A DNA stretch of 64,000 nucleotides from Fasciola hepatica (GCA_948099385.1 CANUEZ040000113.1:11420501-11484500); one strand, 5' to 3'. Counted from the stretch's first letter, positions 49,746 through 62,968 are shown. Notes: generated from the sequence alone by a model not told the origin. Made by a program: numbers and translations.

Positions 49746-52390
49746 CAGAAATACAAGAAGGTCACGATTGAAGAACCGCACATCTATTTCATTGCATTAT
49801 TCATTTGTTCCGATAGTTTACCTGAGTGAATACGCAATACCGAGGGCACCAATTTGTAGATCACAAATAGACTACTGAAAACCGATTTAAGCCGAGGTGA
49901 ATATCTTCCCCAGTCTTTGTTTCTTTTGTTGGTACTCATTCTGGTAGATCTCTGTATGTTAATTCTGATTGTGTAGGCATACAAAAGGCAATCACTGGGC
50001 CTCGGTGAAATATCCATCATTACAATTTCTTATTTGATTTGACCGTTTATTTTTAGTATCAAACGTTGTGCACAAGTGTCACAATTATACTGGTTTAATT
50101 CGCAATTTTTAAAAATATCTCTTCGAATTTTTTCAGACTGACTCATCTACGCTTACGCAAAGTGGAACTGGTATTTCCAGAGTTTAGTTGGATGAGGACT
50201 TTAATGACTGAAATGGGGAAAAATATTACGTTGACGGCAAATCACCGGACTGATGTCCGCTTTAGTTTGTGGCTCATATCAGGGCAGCTGATTTAGATGA
50301 GTTATCACAAGACAGTTGTCATCATATGTGGAATTTTATTTACTAGGCACGACAGTTATAATGGTATAATAACACGCCCTATTCAGCACAAATTAAACGG
50401 ACATTTGAAATGGCTACGCAGCAGTTTCGTACAGGAAAACCGTCATAAGATAATCCTATCAAGAAATTGAACGAATCGGAAATGACCAATGTAAATGAAT
50501 GAAACAAAGTTGACCAAATTGAAACCCGAAAACCGAATAATGATAGGTGAGAAAACCTTGTTTACAGAAAAATAGATGGGTCCCGACAACTAACCAATCA
50601 CATTTTTTCGGGATGCTGGTTACCATATTGACGTACTAATATAAAGATTGTCTGGAATGCGAAGGGTTGACCCAATAGGGTATACGACAAATCCTGATCG
50701 TTTCTACAGCGCTTCAGCTTCCAGATTTGTTCACCTAGTACTCCAAGAGCCAGGTTTTTTCCCTACGTCTGTATATGCCTGCTACTGTTTTAACTTCCAA
50801 TATAGCCAACGATCGCTTGGCGCAAGTGCCCCCACCCATCTTGGAAGTGCCGTGTGAGGAGCCAAATAAAATCACCGAAACCATAGTGATTCAGTAAAAT
50901 GGCATTCCAACTTCTTTCTTCTTGTCCAAAGTGCAGCAAACTAAACTGAACTTACCCATACCTGAGTATAATAGACAAATGTACGTGCAAAGAGCGCCTT
51001 GTAAATGATGGCAACATTCACCAAGAGTTTGCTGTCCACCCTTCGTCACTTATCAACACCCCCGTACAGATCCTAGTGCAAATTGTTGATCGTTAGAATT
51101 TCATTTCTTTCAATTGGCCCCTATTAAACTATCAGCTTAGTAATCATTCCGAAAAAGGTAAAAGTTCAATCGTGATCCAGAAACTATAGAGTAGCTCCTG
51201 CAAAATATTACAACCTGTAAAATGTCAACATTACTGGTCGAGTCAAATTTTGTCGAACCACCACGAGACCTGGTCTCCAAAATTCCCAAACTGATTACCT
51301 AAGGCTTTTGCATTTGATTAATGGAACCTACAAATTTCCTCACCTCTATTAAAACTTCTAGAGAGCTAAAATGCCCGGTTGGAAATCTTTCCTCACTTGT
51401 TATGGAAAATGTTTGCGAATGTAGGATCATCCGGGCTCAGAAACTAGTTACAGGAAAACCCAGGCAATTCAAGGACCAATTCTTCGAAAGGAATCGAAAA
51501 ATGTCATCTTTATATAAACTGACTCTTTGAGTTTAATGAGCTATTGACAGTGATAATCACCGCTCCTAAAACAACGAATGTGCGGGTCGAATTGATGCTA
51601 AAGTTGCCAACAGAAAACATGTTGTGGATAAAACTTGTCGACTATGAGAGTACTCAACTGAGCGCACAATATCTTCCATATATGTATAAATATACAAAAA
51701 TATAATACTACTTATTTGGGATGCAAGCATATTGGTGTAGGAAACCGCTAGATGCTACAGATCGATCATCTCAAGATTTCCGTGAAAGCATCAAATCATT
51801 TGGGAACTATTTATTTACCTGTAATTCGTCGACCAACAATACCGAAAGAAATAATTGTGCCTGAAAATCCCTACTTTTGGCGGTGAGTGAAGACGATAAA
51901 CCCATTTATATATGTGCACGTTCAGCTGCAAAATGATCAGTCAGGTAAGATGTTCCCACATCAGTTGTTGGAAATTGGGAACGAAAAGTTGCTGGTTTAT
52001 CTAACCTCAAGAAGACTTTCATTGCTTCTTAACTTCTGTAATTTAGTGACAAAAAATGAAGAGATGATATAGGAAGTATTTCCCAAAAATGATCCAGATA
52101 TAGAAATTACAATGGAGTGTGTGAATGATCTATACTTGCACTCGAGAACAGAAAAGTCTACGAATTAACCAATAACGTACAGTCTATCATTCAAATCGTT
52201 ATGCAGCTACCCTTTGGCATCAACAAGTTTGGTTGCTCCTCACATATTGTACCCTTTCTTGCTAGAGCAAACACCACTAGCCGTTACAAATAGGTTGAGA
52301 GAACAACGGGGTCTAAGATATATTTCAGTGGTGGATCTACTAACGCAAAGGATGCATTGAAATAATGAGACATATGGAAATATCGTTTAT
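49613..52390 (+). repeat. Repeat family R1, copy 1 (full tandem unit)
   Basis: One period of about 2767 bases measured from GCAATCACTG at 49626 to its counterpart at 52393. Coding potential is poor: short frames recur between copies (for example 50648-50857, 51321-51530 and 51887-52072), but stops are dense elsewhere. A TA microsatellite lies at 49712-49744. No reverse transcriptase, transposase, LTR or terminal inverted repeat was recognised, so R1 could be a non-autonomous transposon, a long satellite or a segmental duplication. Confidence 0.85.
49712..49744. repeat. (TA)n microsatellite in R1 copy 1
   Basis: About 16 TA units between GACCGGA and GCAGAAATACAAG. The same position is TA-rich in copy 3 (55855-55879), so it is ancestral to these two copies. 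Confidence 0.97.
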
Positions 52391-52566
52391 GCGCAATCAC
52401 TGCGATGTCGGTCAGACAAACGATCCCAAACATCAATAGCAATGAAATACTGGCACGCTTTTCACACTACTGGCCCGGACATACATACAGCAGAATTACA
52501 AAATGGTCACGACTGAGGACCGCACTTTCATTTCATTCAATTATTCATTTGTTGCAATAATTTACT

Positions 52567-52618
<52 letters not shown>

Positions 52619-54543
52619 GAGGGCACCAATTTGTAGATCACAAGTTGACTACTCAAAACCGATTTAAGCCGAGGTGAATATCTTCCCCAATCGTTGTTTC
52701 GTCTGTTGGTACTCATTCTGGTAGATATCTGTATGCTAACCGTGCTTGTGTGAGCATACATAGGGCAATCAGTGGGAGTCAGTGAAATACTCATCAATAC
52801 AATTTCTTAGTTGATTTGATCGTTCATTTTTAGTACCAAACATTGAGTACAAGGGTCGAAATTATACTGGTCTTATTCGCAATTTTTTGATTTCTCTTTA
52901 ATTTTTTTAACTTAACGAATGACACATTCACGCATACGCAAACTAGAACCGGTGGTTTCAGAAAGAACGGGGTTGTTGTTTTATCAATGAGAACAATGAA
53001 CGATCTGATTTTCACTGCTAGAAGGGCCCAGCAGGGGGCTTAGTTGGATTAGGACTGTTAGTGAACCAAATGGGGGAAAATGACGTTGACGACAAATCAA
53101 TAGGCTGGTGTCCACATTGGTGTGCGGCTCGGATTGCAGCTGCTGAAGTAGATTGGCTAACACAAGTCAGTCCTCATAATTGATGGAATTGTGCTGATTG
53201 GGCAATACAGTCATAATGGCACAAAAACATGCCCTATTCAGCATAAATTAAATAGACATTTGAGGTGACTAAGCAGCAGTTTCGTGCACGAAAACTGTTA
53301 AAAGATAATCCTATCAAGAAAGTGAACGAATAAGAGATGGTTGATAGCTGAATAAAGTAACAGAGAATGTGACCAATGTGAACGAATGAAACAAAATTGA
53401 CCAAATTGGAATCCAAAAATCGAATAATGATAGGTGGGAAAACATTTTTCGCAGAATAATAGATGGGTGCTGACAACCAATCAATCTCATTGTTTCGGAA
53501 TGCTGGTTACCAGATTAGTGTACTAATGCAAGGGTTGTCTGGAATGCGAAGGGCTGACCCGTTAGGGTATACGAAAAATCCGGACCGTTTCTACAGCCCC
53601 TCAGCTCCCACATTTGCTCCAGGAGCTAGGTTTTTTCTTTACGTCTGTAAATGCCTGATACTGTTTTAACTTCCAATGGAGCCAACGATCGCTTGGCGCA
53701 AGTTTTTGGATGCACTATAAGCAGGTGCCCCCACTAATCTTGGAAGTGCCTTGTGGGGAACCAAACAAAATCACCAAAACCATAGTGATTTAGAGAAATG
53801 ACTGCTTTCCACTTCTTTCTTCTTGTACAAAGTGCAGCAAACTAAACTGAACTTACCCATACCTGAGTATAATAGACAAATGTACGTGCAAAGAGCGCCT
53901 TGTAAATGATGGCAGCACTCACCAAGAGCTGGCTGCTCACCCTTCGTCACTTATCAACACCCCCGTACAGATCCTAGTGCAAATTGTTGATCGTTAGAAT
54001 TTCATTTCTTTCAATTGGCCCCTATTAAACTATCAGCTTGGTAATCATTTTGAAAAAGGTAAACTGAATAGTAGCTCCTGCAAAATCTCACTACCTGTGA
54101 AGTGTTAACATTAGTGGTGGATTTATTTTTTTTTGCACTACCACGAGACCTTGTCCTCGAAATTCCTAAACTGATTACCTAGGGCTTTCGCGTTTGAGTA
54201 GTGAAACCCACAAATGTCTCGCCCTATATAAAAACTGACAGAGAGGTTAAATGCCCCGTTGCAAATCTTTCCTCACTTGTTATGGAAAATGTTTGCGAAT
54301 GTAGGATCATCCGGGCTCAGAAACTAGTTACAGGGAAACCCAGGCAATTCAAGGACCAATTCTTCGAAAGGAATCGAAAAATGTCATCTTTATATAAACT
54401 GACTCTTTGAGTTTAATGAGCTATTGACAGTGATAATCACCGCTCCTAAAACAACGAATGTGCGGGTCGACTTGATGCTAAAGTTGCCAATAGAAATCAT
54501 GTTGTGGATAAAACTGGCTGACTATGAGAGTACCCAGCTGCAC
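52391..54543 (+). repeat. Repeat family R1, copy 2 (3' truncated)
   Basis: Continues head-to-tail from copy 1 and matches 49626-51655 of it. At 54538-54543 (CTGCAC) it stops abruptly and the inverted copy 3 begins. Blocks 53831-54060 and 54267-54540 are almost identical to copy 1, while the block between them is only about three-quarters to four-fifths identical. The open frames 53463-53669 and 54201-54410 are the counterparts of 50648-50857 and 51321-51530. Confidence 0.85.
52571..52615. repeat. (TA)n microsatellite in R1 copy 2
   Basis: About 22 TA units, located some 75 bases further into the unit than the TA run of copies 1 and 3, between TTACTTGCA and TCCCGAGGG. Where copy 1 has its TA run, copy 2 only has CATACATACAGCAG. 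Confidence 0.97.
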
Positions 54544-56163
54544 TTTGTACAAGGAGAAAGAAGTTGGAATAAGTCATTTTTCTAAATTACTATGGTTTTG
54601 GCGATTTTATTTGACTCCACACACGGCACTTCCAAGATGGATGGGGCACCTGCCTATAGTGCATCCAGAAACTTGCGCCAAGAGATCGTTGGCTCTATTG
54701 GAAGTTAAAACAGTAGCAGGCATATACGGACGTAGAGGAAAACCTAGCTCTTGGAGTACTAGGTGAACAGATTTGGAAGCTGATGCGCTGTAGAAACGAT
54801 CAGGATTTGTCGTATACCCTATTGGGTCAACCCTTCGCATTCCAGACAATCCTCGCAATAATCCGCCAATCTAGTAACCAGCATTCCGAAAAAATGTGAT
54901 TGGTCAGTTGTCGGGACCAATCTATTTTTCTGCGAACGAGGTTTTCTCATCTATCATTAATCGATTTTCGGGTTACAATTTGGTCAACTTTGTTTCATCC
55001 ATTCACATTGTTCACATTCTCTGTTACTATCGACCGTCTCTGATTGGTTCAATTTGTTGATAGGATTATCTTATGACGGCTTTTGTGCACGAAACTGCTG
55101 CTTAGCCACCTCAAATGTCTATTTAATTTGTGCTGAATAGGGCGTGGTTTTGTACCATTATAACTGCCGTGCCCCATAAATGAAATTCCACCTATGATGA
55201 CAACTGACTTGTGAAAACTCATCTAAATCAGCTGCTCCGATATGAGCCACAAACTAAAGCGGACATCAGTCCGGTGATTTGCCGCCAACATGATTTTTCC
55301 CCCATTTGACTCATTGAAGTCCTAATCTAAATAAATATCTGTTGGGCCCTTCTGGCAGTGAAAATTTGATGGTTCTTTGCTATCACCGGTAAAACAAAAA
55401 TCACGTTCGTTCTGGAAATACCAGTTCCTCTTTGCGTAAGCATAAAAGCGTCATCCGTAAGTTTGAAAAAACTCGAAGAGAAATTTTAAAAATTTGCAAA
55501 ATAAACCAGTTTGATTTCTACACTTGTACTCAATGTTTGATACTAAAAATAAGCGATCAAATCAAATAAGAAATTGTAATGGTGAGTACTCCACCGAGAC
55601 CATCTGATTACCTTTTGTATGCCTACACAACCAGGGTTAACATACATATGTCTACCAGAACGAGTACCAACAGGAGAAACAACGGTTGGTGGAGATATAC
55701 ATCTCGGCCTTAATTGGTTTTGAGTAGTCTATTTGTGATCTGCAAATTGGTGCCCTCGGTATTGCGTATTTACACAAGTAAACTATCGGAACAAATGATT
55801 GATGCAATGAAATGAACGTGCGGTTCCTCAGTCGTGACTTTCTTGTATTTCTGCTATATATATATATATATATATATATGTCCGGTCTAGTAGTGTTCAA
55901 AACGTCCCGGTAGTCCATCGCTAATAATGTTTGGGATCATTTGTCTGACCGACATCGCAGTGATTGCGCATAAACGATATTTCCATATGTCTCATTATTT
56001 TAATGCATCCTTTGCGTTAGTAGATCCACCACTGAAATATATCTTAGACCCCGTTGTTCTCTCAACCTATTTGTAACGGCTAGTGGTGTTTGCTCTAGCA
56101 CGAAAGGGTACAATATGTGAGGAGCAACCAAATTTGTTGATGCCAAAGGGTAGCTGCATAACG
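54538..56163 (-). repeat. Repeat family R1, copy 3 (inverted)
   Basis: Read on the minus strand this matches 52197-53837: the last 190 bases of copy 1 plus the first 1.45 kb of copy 2. It starts at CGTTATGCAG (56163) and ends at GTGCAG (54538-54543). The frame at 54607-54858 on the minus strand is the counterpart of 50648-50857 and is the best preserved of the three. The TA run at 55855-55879 occupies the same position as in copy 1. Confidence 0.88.
55855..55879. repeat. (TA)n microsatellite in R1 copy 3
   Basis: About 12 TA units between TTTCTGC and TGTCCGGTC, homologous to the run at 49712-49744 of copy 1. Confidence 0.97.
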
Positions 56164-58414
56164 TTGAGTCTACATCCGTGCATGATGGATAGCATACCAA
56201 TGTTTTACATGATGATTGACTGCTTTCAAAAAGCGGAGGTATTCTTGCTCATTAATAGTTTATAGGTGATTCTTCTATTTATTTTCGTCTCATATTTGCT
56301 GCGCATCAGATATTCAATGTCCTGTGACGTTCTGTACTAATATGCACATTTAACCTGTCCTTCAATCATGTAATCGTGCCATATCTGGAGATAACCACAA
56401 GCACTGAGTTCAAAGAGTTCAGAGTGTGTGGTAACAGGTTTTTTTTCTCCCACCCGATATGGGCACAAAACCAAATCCACTGAAGGAAGTTGCAGTTTTT
56501 GACGGCAGATGTTGACTTTCCACAATTACGTTTTCTGCTCATACGTTCTAATCCACGAATTATGGGTTTCAAAGGTAGTTTTTCACGGTTATATGAACCA
56601 CCCAACCAAACTTTACAGAATATAATTATTGCAGATATTTGTGGAAATTTATTACACAAACCTTATTCTACAAAATGACTGCAGTGTTTACCGAATAACG
56701 GAATTACAATAAACCGGATTGTACTGTAACACGTATATTACGAAAGTATACAGGAGTAATCTAACTTGGAGAATTGAATTGGGAAGCGACCAGTGATCCC
56801 CGTCGATCGTGAACTGGTAGGGCTCTCAACAATGTCTAATAGCGCACACTTATCAAATTTATTTATCTCAATGACCATTCTCAAAACATACATTTGTTTG
56901 TATCGATCCATTGTTGGACAGTTAAAATAACTTGTAACAATGAGAAGAAGAACGGGATTTATGCGGATAAATCTTCCATTATTGGAGTTCACCGCTTGAT
57001 GGTCTGCGGCCAATGATAGAAGAGTTTGATAGCATATCATCTTGATTTTAAACAAATCATTGCGTGTCTTCCCGGATAGCGTGGCGATTGACTGTTTGAC
57101 TGGATCATTCACTCCGGGTTCAACTTCCAGTTGGAACCGGGTGGATTTGCACTGCTGATGATTCCTAATATGGTAAGAACTGTTGTCTAGTGCTTTCTCG
57201 GTTATAAATGTTGTCAATAATGAGCGTCAATAATGAATGATAAATCATGGGGTAGTAATATTCCTATTACAGTTTTGATAAAACTGTCACCTGTATCATT
57301 TTGGCAACACTTGTCCATCAAAAGGAATTGTCACGGCAAAACAAAAATGAAGTTGAGGCTAAAAATTTCGGTATCATGCAACTCATTCAGGTTATTAATG
57401 TGGCTACAAATACAGAAACCTAATCAAATGTGTTTCATGAAAATTATGAAAACATTCCTCAGCGCTGGCCTTTCACTCGGTGTTTTGAATGACATAATCG
57501 AAGTTTGTTGTGCCAAACATCAAGGATATCACCAACCTCAACCAAGAGTATGAAATTGCTTACACATCGATTTGGTCTTTAACGTCGGTTGTCTGAGGAC
57601 ATTTCCCATCATCCAAAAAATAACAAAACAGAACAAATTGTCCACCTTGACTAATATTTATACCAGGGTTAACACCGTTTCAAAGGAAAAGCGAATGCTC
57701 CCCAAATTGAAATGAGCAACTTGAATGGTTAACCTCACACGATCAGGTGGTTCATCTCACCGGCATACGAAGTGTATACACACATGTATTTTGTAGAATG
57801 TGGGGCCTATGCACCATTTTTTACATCTGATGGGTGGGCACGATGCGAGACAGTGGTTTCGCATTGATTACATACTCTCCCGTAAAACCGCGACGTACAA
57901 CTTGATTGGATAAAGATACACGGGTTCTCTTCAGAAATGGAGAACGATTTCTCGGTTCTTTTGTAGATCCAGACGATCTGGTCACCTATACCACTATACT
58001 GCACAGTATATTTCCACCAACGACCATTGTCCCCTTCTAATGAGACAAAAGATCCGTTGATATTTCCTGTATGTAACATTTGCACAGCCTAAACACATTC
58101 ACTTTTCAGCCAAGAATATGCCTCTGTTTGATATATCTACCACAACTGTTGCTTCATTGCTCCTGTCCATCTGATATTCATTCGGTAGCAGTCAAAGCCG
58201 TTTCATCAGCAAAGTGAATGCAACCCTTCACTTCTCTCGCATTGGAGAAAGTATTATTATTGTGCACTATCAAATCAGATGTCTCCAGGATCCCAAGAAA
58301 CATGCGCTTTTTGATTAGCGACGAGAAATTCCTGTATTTATTAAAATGGCATCGAATAAGAAATAACTGTTCATTTTGTGAGCTGAACGCCATTATACGC
58401 GACCAGGTAAACTT
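56164..58414. other. Unassigned DNA with a 159-codon minus-strand frame
   Basis: The frame 56738-57217 on the minus strand is long for noncoding DNA (159 codons, no ATG at its start). It encodes a mixed hydrophilic product with no recognised domain. A 106-codon frame starting with ATG at 57233 runs the other way from 16 bases away. Neither is assigned. A nine-base unit GTCAATAAT is doubled at 57213-57233. Confidence 0.3.
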
Positions 58415-58757
58415 CTTCTCATGCAGAATACCGGATTTTGAACTGTCAGATTTAAACGGATACATATGTCAAACTTATCTGTGCTGGCTTGAAAGCTGCC
58501 CTAATTGCACCTCCTCAGCGAAGATGTTCGTCCCGTCACATCTTAGTACTAACAACCTCTCTGTTCACGAAAATGTCGGATCACACTCTTGTTCTTTGTT
58601 CTCGCATTCGTATTTATACTTGCTTAGTCTGCACAAAGGAATTGTGGCTAGATCAATATGTTAATAAGTCAGTTGTGCCGATAGATGTCTTCAAACTACA
58701 CCGACAAAACAGCAATTACACTACCCAGACTGGATAAGGACGGTACGCACGACAACT
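58415..58757 (+). repeat. 343 bp duplicated segment, copy A
   Basis: Matches the minus strand of 62626-62968 over exactly 343 bases with a single substitution that I can find, and no indels. Here it lies in an open frame of 148 codons (58218-58664) that extends upstream of the duplicated part, so this is likely the source locus. The frame's product is not recognised; its cysteines (CRIP, CQTYLCWL, CPNC) give no clear motif. Downstream sequence after ACAACT differs from the other copy. Confidence 0.93.
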
Positions 58758-60646
58758 CTACCCAGTGGGTTCCTTCGGAAGTCGTGTATACGTACTCAGC
58801 GAACGCAATTACCTATTTAGTCATGAAGTGTCACCCTGAATTTTCTCCCATTTAGGATCACCTTCATAACATACACAGTACACAGCGCGCATCAGAGGCA
58901 GGAGACATCGCTAATTCCTCTGTATAGTTCCGCTTCAATATTCTCTAACGTTACCATATCATTCCAGAACAGTGGAATTCTCGGTACGAAGCAGCATGCC
59001 AAATTTTGGAATGATTTTATGTGTTTCGTGTTATGTTGAGCAGCTGACCTGAACAGCAAGAGTAATAACATAATTGGACCCCCTATTCTATTGTGCTATC
59101 ATATGGACAAATTCATGGAATGAGATGAAACATTGAACCTGGCAACAAGCTGCTTAGTTCGGTTTATGTATGTGGCTACTGACATGTGTATTAGAATGGG
59201 AAACACGTGAGTGCACCCGAGCACGTGGTGCACCCTAGGTGTGCAGTCTCCCTTCAGAAACACTCATCTATCTGGGTTTTACGCTCACACACCCTACAAA
59301 ACTTAGCTTATTGTCACACGGAAAGTAACCAGCGAATTTCGCGAAGGGTGAAATATCTACGTTCTGCAAGATGGGAACAGGTTTGCATGAAATCATTAGG
59401 AAAGGCAACGGTGCGACGGTGTCAATCAATCATCCGGAACCATTCTCCCTTGAATTGTGTGCACCTGTCTCAACCAGCGACGATTATCTGTTTCTTTTGG
59501 GTCTCAAAATATAAAATTCCGGTTCGCCTTTAGTCATTTTCAGTAAGCCAACGAAATCAAAATTTGCATGGGGAACGTTTTGCGTGATGACATTCTTCTC
59601 CTGGAAGAGTCCATTTCATATGCATCTTCTCAGTCTTCATTCCATTGAGCAGATATGTCGAACTTTCCACAAAATCGATCAAAAGTCTTCGGTATGTGCT
59701 GCCAGATAGGTACCCTCTTCCTCTGTGTGCGTCTGGGTACCTTTCCAGAATTGCCGTCGATAATAAAGAGGGAGAAGCATTTCTACAAAGTCGAGGATAA
59801 TTTGGAAGTGTGGTACATTTCTGTCTTATTAGAGAAACATCTCAACCGCACTGCCAAAAGCTGTGTGCTAGGCGCGTCCCACACTCCGAAAACAATAACT
59901 GTATATGACACAAAGTTCGGTTTCTGTGCAATAAAGGAAACAAGTGGACCGTGCTGCTTACGTTGACAGTATAAAAGGTGCAGCCATCCACCCACCAAAC
60001 GACTCTAATTTCATCTATCAAAGAATATGGTACGCACATAACTTTATTATCCACAGAATATCGAAACTTAGTACGTTCAAAATATTCTCAGATGTCGGTT
60101 CTAGTGGTTTATTGTCATCGCGTTTTAGACACGGTGCTGTTGCTATGACTGGTGTATTTAGTTCTCTTTCAAACAACTCTTTGTGCTCGTATTCTAATCC
60201 CAACTGCTACAGACCGGTCACTAGTGCCCCATTTTCCACTAACTTTTCCGACAATCCATTTACCATTTTCTCTCCTTCGATCAGCTTATCTCAGTGATTT
60301 TTCTACCATTATCATAGAACCACTAGCTGGAGTGAGGTATGTAAAATGTCCGGCAACTACCATCGGTGCAATTTTGGGTTTTTGTATCACACTTTCTACT
60401 GCATGAAAAGCAATGCAAGCTATCTTACTTAATGCGGAAGTACAGGCTATCTAACGTAAACGAAGCACTACCTTCTTGTTTTCCTTACACAATCCCTGTT
60501 GACAAGACTGTATCCAAGTCAGCGTTCTCACTTATTGTTTGTCAACCAATAATGCAAGCTCACTTACATTCATTTCTGTTTTAACTGAGACGGTTTTGCC
60601 CGATACAGACACACACACGCATGTAACGGTTTCGAACTCAATTTTC

Positions 60647-60681
<35 letters not shown>

Positions 60682-62625
60682 CACACACATGTGTTCCTAG
60701 TACACGCGTCTGCTGACTAGCTCGGGCAATACAGGCCACTCAGCGACCCAGTGCCCCGAGTCTTTCTCAGACTCAAAAGGTTGGGCACAATAAGGAATGC
60801 GCATTCGAACTGCTCGTCCACGTCGTGATGTTTTGAATTATTCTTTCTTCAATACATAGCACTGCTGCTTTGTACGACATTCCATGGTAATAACAAAAGT
60901 ACAATATTTTCTTCAGTATAAGGATGTTGGCAGAAAACTTTGATAATGGAGTCATTGGAGGTTCCAGTGATTTGGCCACTGTAATAGCTTAAAAAGTGAA
61001 TTATCTGTGGCTATAAGATAGGAGAAATGAACCGATCCATTACTCTACAACAAGGCTCTTTTCTTAAAAACGCAGCCCGTCTAAAATATTTGTACCTTTT
61101 ATTTTTGAACACGACTGAATATGTTTTCATCGGTGTTTCTTCAGTAATGCTCCACCTACAAGGTTTATCGTGATTCATTACAGCCCATATCTTCCAGTGT
61201 GATTAGACGCACTCAAAGTATTTTGTAAGTATCGTAATTATTTGCGAGTATTGTGCAGAATTGATGGTTCTTTGCTTGGTTGACTCTACCTTTCATGCAC
61301 CTACCTCAAATCATCTGATCAACCCTAGTTTTAGGGTTAAGCTGATGATTTGGCATTTGTGAATGATGGGTGCAGACCGAGGACTGTCAGACGAGCAAAT
61401 AATCTCAAAATCGTTGGGCTGAGTTTGTTCGGAAATTACGAGCCTTTTCTTGTAATCTACCAATCGTGCCAAAATTATTTGTATCGCAATTCGATGGCAA
61501 ACAAAATTTACAACGCAGTTTGAATTAGCCAGTGATTTCGACAGGTAGCCAATCATGTTGTGTGCTTCTCGCTAACTTTCACTCAGTCCAATTCCACAGC
61601 TACTCAGCCTTCTTCGCAGTAAAATGATAATCTCGGTTATGCATGTATTACTCTTTCCGTCTTTTTTATTGTAACTGAATGCGTTCATTCTATATTAGAC
61701 TCCGAAAAATGTATATCACAGGAACAATTGTTTTGTGGCCTCAACCAGTGTGATCTCTCACTTCTGTTCCAAAGTTGCAGAATTTACCATTTCAAAGTGA
61801 ACTGTAATGCAGTGGAGAGAAAATAAATGGGCATCTTATAACTGGCGCCCGTATAACCTTGACTTGCTGATTTTGCGTTCCAAATCAACCAAACGCATTC
61901 GTCCGGGGAGGAGGTCAGCTACAATTACTGCTCCTCAACCAATAGAAAACATTTTTCTTCGAATATGATCACCCTCTTTTTTGAATATTTCTCTCACGCA
62001 AACAAGTGGTTGGCCTCTCGAAAGAGATTAATGTCCCTATTATAATCAATGATTATAAGATAACACTGAAAACGACACCCTGCGAACTTAAACTTCATAA
62101 GTTCAGTATTAGGCCTTGACATATCTTACTTCGGAAATCCAAGCTTCAGGTGCCATGTCATATCATCTCAACTGAAAGTGAATTTTTGGGAAGATTAGTC
62201 TTTCAATAATAAGTTCTATAGGATTTCATATAACAGTCCTGTGATGTGTTAAGGAGTGAAACATCGAAAAACAAAATTCACTTTCCAATGAATCTTAACC
62301 TTGGCATTTTGGAAGTATTCGGAGAGCCACACAAGATGTTACGAGCGACAATATTAGGCCTAGAGCTTCTACAAAGCTCAACCGGATATTGAAAGAAGGG
62401 CTGTGAAATAGTCAATAAACATATATTGGAGCAATCACAGAGATATGTAAGAGAACCTAGTGACTATGTACTTAAGATTATTGGACTTTAGACTGTTATA
62501 GTATCCCTAATGTGTTTTATCTGTCTGTAAGCAAAGCGACACTCTTCGGGAAACACATTCAAGTAGATTGGAAGACCACTTTGTTGCTTCATTGGCATTA
62601 TGCTTCATTGTGCTATCACGCTTGC
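58758..62625. other. Unassigned DNA with a CA microsatellite
   Basis: No gene recognised. Frames up to 117 codons (59944-60297 plus strand) overlap others on the opposite strand and hold no known motif. Confidence 0.4.
60646..60690. repeat. (CA)n microsatellite
   Basis: About 22 CA units with one AA interruption, the only long CA run in the window. Confidence 0.95.
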
Positions 62626-62968
62626 AGTTGTCGTGCGTACCGTCCTTATCCAGTCTGGGTAGTGTAATTGCTGTTTTGTCGGTGTAGTTTGAAGACATCT
62701 ATCGGCACAACTGACTTATTAACATATTGATCTAGCCACAATTCCTTTGTGCAGACTAAGCAAGTATAAATACGAATGCGAGAACAAAGAACAAGAGTGT
62801 GATCCGACATTTTCGTGAACAGAGAGGTTGTTAGTACTAAGATGTGACGGGACGAACATCTTCGCTGAGGAGGTGCAATTAGGGCAGCCTTCAAGCCAGC
62901 ACAGATAAGTTTGACATATGTATCCGTTTAAATCTGACAGTTCAAAATCCGGTATTCTGCATGAGAAG
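62626..62968 (-). repeat. 343 bp duplicated segment, copy B
   Basis: Inverted copy of 58415-58757, 342 of 343 bases the same by eye; the one difference changes a serine codon to glycine in the 122-codon frame 62719-63087. It joins R1 copy 4 directly at 62968/62969, and that longer frame is a fusion made by the junction. Confidence 0.93.

Noticed and set aside
57217..57233. Bidirectional promoter between two divergent frames
   Set aside because: Sixteen bases is too little for an animal promoter, and neither frame is shown to be a gene.
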